Source of the DNA: Theristus sp. LFF4_11
Lineage: Eukaryota > Nematoda > Chromadorea > Monhysterida > Xyalidae
Length of the DNA stretch: 64,000 bases
Assembly: GCA_030248135.1 (NCBI GenBank)
Contig: JASANC010001260.1
Location: 35,523-99,522, forward strand
Direction of reading: 5' to 3'
The position numbers and the translations under genes were made by a program. A model generated the notes under the pieces. That model was given only the letters and a program-made list of their open reading frames with translations. It ran no database searches and was not told the DNA's origin. Shown here one piece after another: positions 60,799-64,000 of this stretch (position 1 is the stretch's first letter; every line of letters starts with the position of its first letter).

Positions 60799-62336
60799 TA
60801 GGGATGGAGCCGGTTTCAAATTAAGTTCCGGTTTCCGGCGCCTAAAATTGGATCGAGATCGGTCCGGATTCCGGCGCAATTTTGCCGGATCCGGCCGGAA
60901 TGGCCGAGACCCGCGAATTAACCAGTTTGATTCCTCCCGTTTCAGAGCCTGTTCAATACATTTGACAAATTTGATTCGGTGCTTTGTTGGTTTTGTTGTG
61001 TGCATTTGACATGTGATCAGTGAGCGTTTCTTTAGTTTAGTGTTCTGTTCAATGGTAAATGGTTCACTGCTTTTGTCTTGAGTGGTAAACTTATGTGCAG
61101 CATCGTCCACTTTAAAAACGTGGCTGCCAGCTTTTGGCCAACGTTGTTGATGAACAATAGCAGTTTTTTTTTGAAATCAGCCATCTTCGTTGGTCATATT
61201 AAGTTAGCTGTCAAACAGTTGCTTTTATGTGAGCCCCAGAACACCAGCGATTTTAGTAACGACGTGTGCTACCGTGGGTGTGCGGAGGTGCCGTGATCCC
61301 TAAAACCCGATAACCCCCCCCCCCCCCCCAACGACAAATCCACGAGACGACGGTGTTGCCCGCCGTTTGCGCACTGAAGCAGCGCATCGAACAAGTCGAT
61401 GCGAGTGGCATTGGTACGACGAAAAAAACGCTGCTGACCAGCACACGCTTCCGTGCGCTTTTCCACAACGAATCCAACATCATGGCCACGTACGTGAATC
61501 CGCGATTCAAGAATACTGCAGTCGTCTTCGAAAATGAAGGCGCGATTCGTTGTGAACTACTTCACATTACAAAGAAAATCTTGAAACGACTGAAACGCCC
61601 GCAAACTGCGACGATACATCCGAGATTGCGAACAACGACGATGACGAAAGTGAACGCGAGCCCGAACCAAAAAGAAATCGACTGGCCTCTACGGAGCATC
61701 AGGTTTCACGCTGCGCGACCGCGCAACCCGTCAGGCGAATCCAGTCTTGAAGACGAACTGCGTGGCGAAATGAATATGTACGAGTCGGATGATTTTATCA
61801 GCGAACCGGACAAAAATGATCTAATGCTAGACTTTTTGGCGGCTGAACTCGTCTAAATACCCCAAACTATCGACAATCGCGCGCGCAGATACCTGGCACC
61901 GCTACCAACAAGCGTGGCAAGCGAACGAATGTTCTCTGAAATGAAACGCAGGTGTTTGTGTACAGCCGATCTCGTCTGTCAACTCAGAAGAACGCCGAAA
62001 AGGTCATGTTTCTGAATGGAGTGTTGCCAGCATTTGATTATCCCTATGCAATGTGAATTTTGTCAATTGTTGTTGTTGTAATTTTTGGTTGGTTCACGTG
62101 CTGTGTCTTGCTGACTTTGTTTCTGTATCTGTGATGTTTTATGCTGAAAATGTGGTGAAGAAGCGACGAAATGTGCGTAGGTGTTTTTTAGACATAAAAA
62201 GGCCATTCCGGTCGGATTCCGGCAATTTTGCCGGATCCGGCCCGGCCGGAATTAGGCTTTTGCCGGATCCGGCGGGAGGGGAACAAATTTGCCGGATCCG
62301 GCCCGGATTCCGACAAATTTGCCGGATCCATCCCTA
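60799..62336 (+). mobile_element. Degenerate hAT transposon
   Basis: Termini TAGGGATGGA / ATCCATCCCTA are flanked by the direct repeat GTCAAG (60793-60798 and 62337-62342; 6 bp visible of the expected 8). Subterminal blocks of GCCGGATCCGG occur at both ends. An open stretch at 61353-61856 contains IMATYVNPRFKN, the hAT transposase late-core signature. Further on, in another frame, come YLAPLPTSVASERMFSE and, after a shift, SRSRLSTQKNAEKVMFLN, the hAT dimerisation domain. Frameshifts and a missing N-terminal half show it is dead. Confidence 0.88.
61353..62051 (+). pseudogene. hAT transposase remnant
   Basis: The C-terminal half only: a late catalytic-core segment, an acidic linker, a stop at 61854-61856, then the hAT C-terminal dimerisation region in shifted frames to about 62051 (FDYPYAM-stop). 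The BED zinc finger and first catalytic motifs are absent. Confidence 0.82.
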
Positions 62337-62582
62337 GTCAAGAGGGGCACATCACTGATGAGGCCACCCCTCTTCTGCATATGATGTTGGCAGGCCGAAA
62401 TGCAGAGGACCATCTTACAACTTTTTAGTGAAAAAAACAAGAGGTGTGTGTATACATCCACCTTTTATAAATGTATGACCAAATTTGCTAGTTGTCGTGT
62501 ACGGATATAAAACTAACGTGCGTTTTCTGTTAGTGTGATCTAGACTTTCCAGTTCATTTCGTTTCTGTAACTTCGTTTCCTA

Positions 62583-63999
62583 TTATTCGACCACCACGGG
62601 AGACGGCAGGTGTTTTGAAGAATCCTGCCTCGGGCGAACCAGAGGCAATACATCCACATTGTCATCACAAAAATGCTTGGCTAAAGACAAACAAATCGGC
62701 CGGTTGATGAAGGCAACAACTCACTTGCATCATCATCAGCAGAACTGAACGTCGGCTGTATCACTTCGTTGTTGACCGGAATGCTGCGTTCGACTAGGAG
62801 ACGGGCAACGTGCGATTGACGATCCGGGAGCTGAAGGCCGAACCGAGCACCACCATCTGTACGCCTCCTCTCAGTGACCCTCCCACTGAAAAAATGAACG
62901 CCTTTTCGAAGCGATTGTCCGTGTCATCTGGGGACTGGGATGACTCAATCAACCGATGGATCGCCCGATTTTCAAGATTCGTATGATGCCTCTAGAAGAC
63001 GCCTCTATGTGACGAGCAATTCCAAATAACATGCACGTGGCTTTCAGAACGTAGTTTGGCAAAATCAGTCAAATTTGTATCAAACACAATACAAATGTCA
63101 GAAAATAAACGTGCATAAAAACATAAACATTCAAGCTCAGCTTGCCTTTGGCACGGCGTGAAGAACGCATGGTGGGTGATGATTGTGTGCCGACAGTGAC
63201 TGGCACTAAAACATAAAACAAATCAAACCATGATGACGACAGCACAATGACAAACTTCACAAAACAATAACGTTAGTTTTTTTAACAGCACCGACATGAG
63301 CACACGACATTTACGTTCACTTCAATGACCGTTTCAAACGCATCAAAACGGTTAAATTTTTACAAAAACAAAATAGAAAACCGCAAAAAACCTAACCGTC
63401 CACGAGCGCATCGGCAGTTTGCGTCGCTTGATCGTGGCACACCCCGTCGTCGTCGTCCATGTCCTCCACAAACTGCAATCGCTGACGTGGCGGCGACGGC
63501 GTCAAATTGCCGGCCAGGTCCAATCGTGGCACCATTGTCGTGCTCGTGCTGTCTCGCAGAGTGTCCTCATTTACTTCAGAACGCGCACTGGTGAATTGAA
63601 ACCGCTGTCCACTGGAGGGTAAATGTCGCCGTCAAATTCCACTCCTTCGTCTCCGTTGTTGTTCTGCTGCACAAATGCGAAACCATTTTGAAACGAGAAC
63701 ATAAATGCAAAAAATGTGCGCAGTGGAACAATGGCCAAAACACGTTTCACCTGTTGCCCCTCGTCATATGCGTTTCTCATTTTTGGCGCAACACTTGCCG
63801 TGTCAATCTCGTCGTGATTGTCCACAAAAATGTCCGGGTACGCTCCAAAGGCTTCGAGCGTACGTCGATGGATCCTTGTCGCTTGTCGCCGAGAAAACTC
63901 AGTCGAGTTTATTTGTGGAACGCGAAATTCCGCCGCATAAACACTGGAGGCAGGAGGAAAACTCGAAAAATTGACGTTTGCGGCTGTTGCGCCATGGAA
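62583..63999 (-). CDS. Unidentified protein, 5' end outside window, possible frameshift
   Basis: On the minus strand an exon open from the window edge to 63751 reads AYPDIFVDNHDEID to NAYDEGQQ. A second (about 63667-63395) has QNNNGDEGVEFDGDIYPP and then, after a +1 change of frame near 63600, LRDSTSTTMVPRLDLAG and FVEDMDDDDGVC. Then come an exon near 63207 (PVTVGTQSSPTMRSSRRAKGK), one at 62885-62725 (RVTERRRTDGGARFGLQLP to VIQPTFSSADDDA) and a last at 62680-62583 ending SPVVVE-stop. The last junction keeps phase. It is acidic and low-complexity with basic RSSRRAKGK; I do not recognise the family. The frame change may be a sequencing indel or a missed intron. Confidence 0.5.
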
Positions 64000-64000
64000 T

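Overview
The window is eukaryotic. Its genes are split by introns with GT/GC donors and pyrimidine-rich TTTCAG acceptors, there are no operons or ribosome binding sites, and introns and spacers are full of small transposons. Gene content points to a nematode: a cofactor-independent phosphoglycerate mutase with a C. elegans-like N-terminus, a cuticlin-type ZP protein with a furin site, and a short ionotropic receptor. Non-Caenorhabditis features (large introns, many inverted-repeat elements, a seryl-tRNA-synthetase-like protein, an RRM-Tudor protein) suggest an early-branching nematode, but that is inference only. Gene models were assembled by hand; for most of them every exon junction keeps phase to the stop.

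Layout. 0.3-1.2 kb (-): partial AKAP7-like protein. 1.6-3.4 kb: two non-autonomous DNA elements with perfect 8-bp target duplications. 4.4-6.8 kb (+): ribose-5-phosphate isomerase, with a 14.8-copy 52-bp minisatellite in its last intron. 8.0-10.1 kb (+): ionotropic receptor. 11.1-12.1 kb (+): four-TM protein. 12.5-15.5 kb: dense nest of elements, including an inverted duplicate of part of the four-TM gene. 15.6-16.6 kb (+): SNU13. 17.8-21.8 kb (-): iPGM, with an element inserted at a splice donor. 22.1-24.1 kb: large foldback element. 24.5-26.9 kb (+): degenerate seryl-tRNA synthetase-like protein. 27.2-31.7 kb (+): PARN. 33.6-34.7 kb: doubtful gene. 35.9-39.8 kb (+): ZP/cuticlin. 40.5-42.0 kb (+): two-LIM protein. 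43.1-48.1 kb (+): Vasa-type DEAD-box helicase with a foldback element in intron 4. 49.0-52.0 kb (-): RRM plus extended Tudor protein. 53.0-56.0 kb (-): protein with two helix-turn-helix-like regions of transposase type. 57.9-59.2 kb (-): TXNL4A/DIM1. 60.8-62.3 kb: degenerate hAT transposon. 62.6-64.0 kb (-): unidentified protein running off the edge.

Two themes stand out. First, PARN, Vasa and an RRM-Tudor protein, all from families used in germline small-RNA or mRNA metabolism, lie within 25 kb, and two U4/U6.U5 snRNP proteins (SNU13, TXNL4A) flank them at distance. Second, the mobile DNA is almost all short and inverted-repeat: hAT-like MITEs, a TA-duplicating MITE, three foldback elements whose arms are built of tandem repeats, and at least two families of short hairpin elements scattered through introns.
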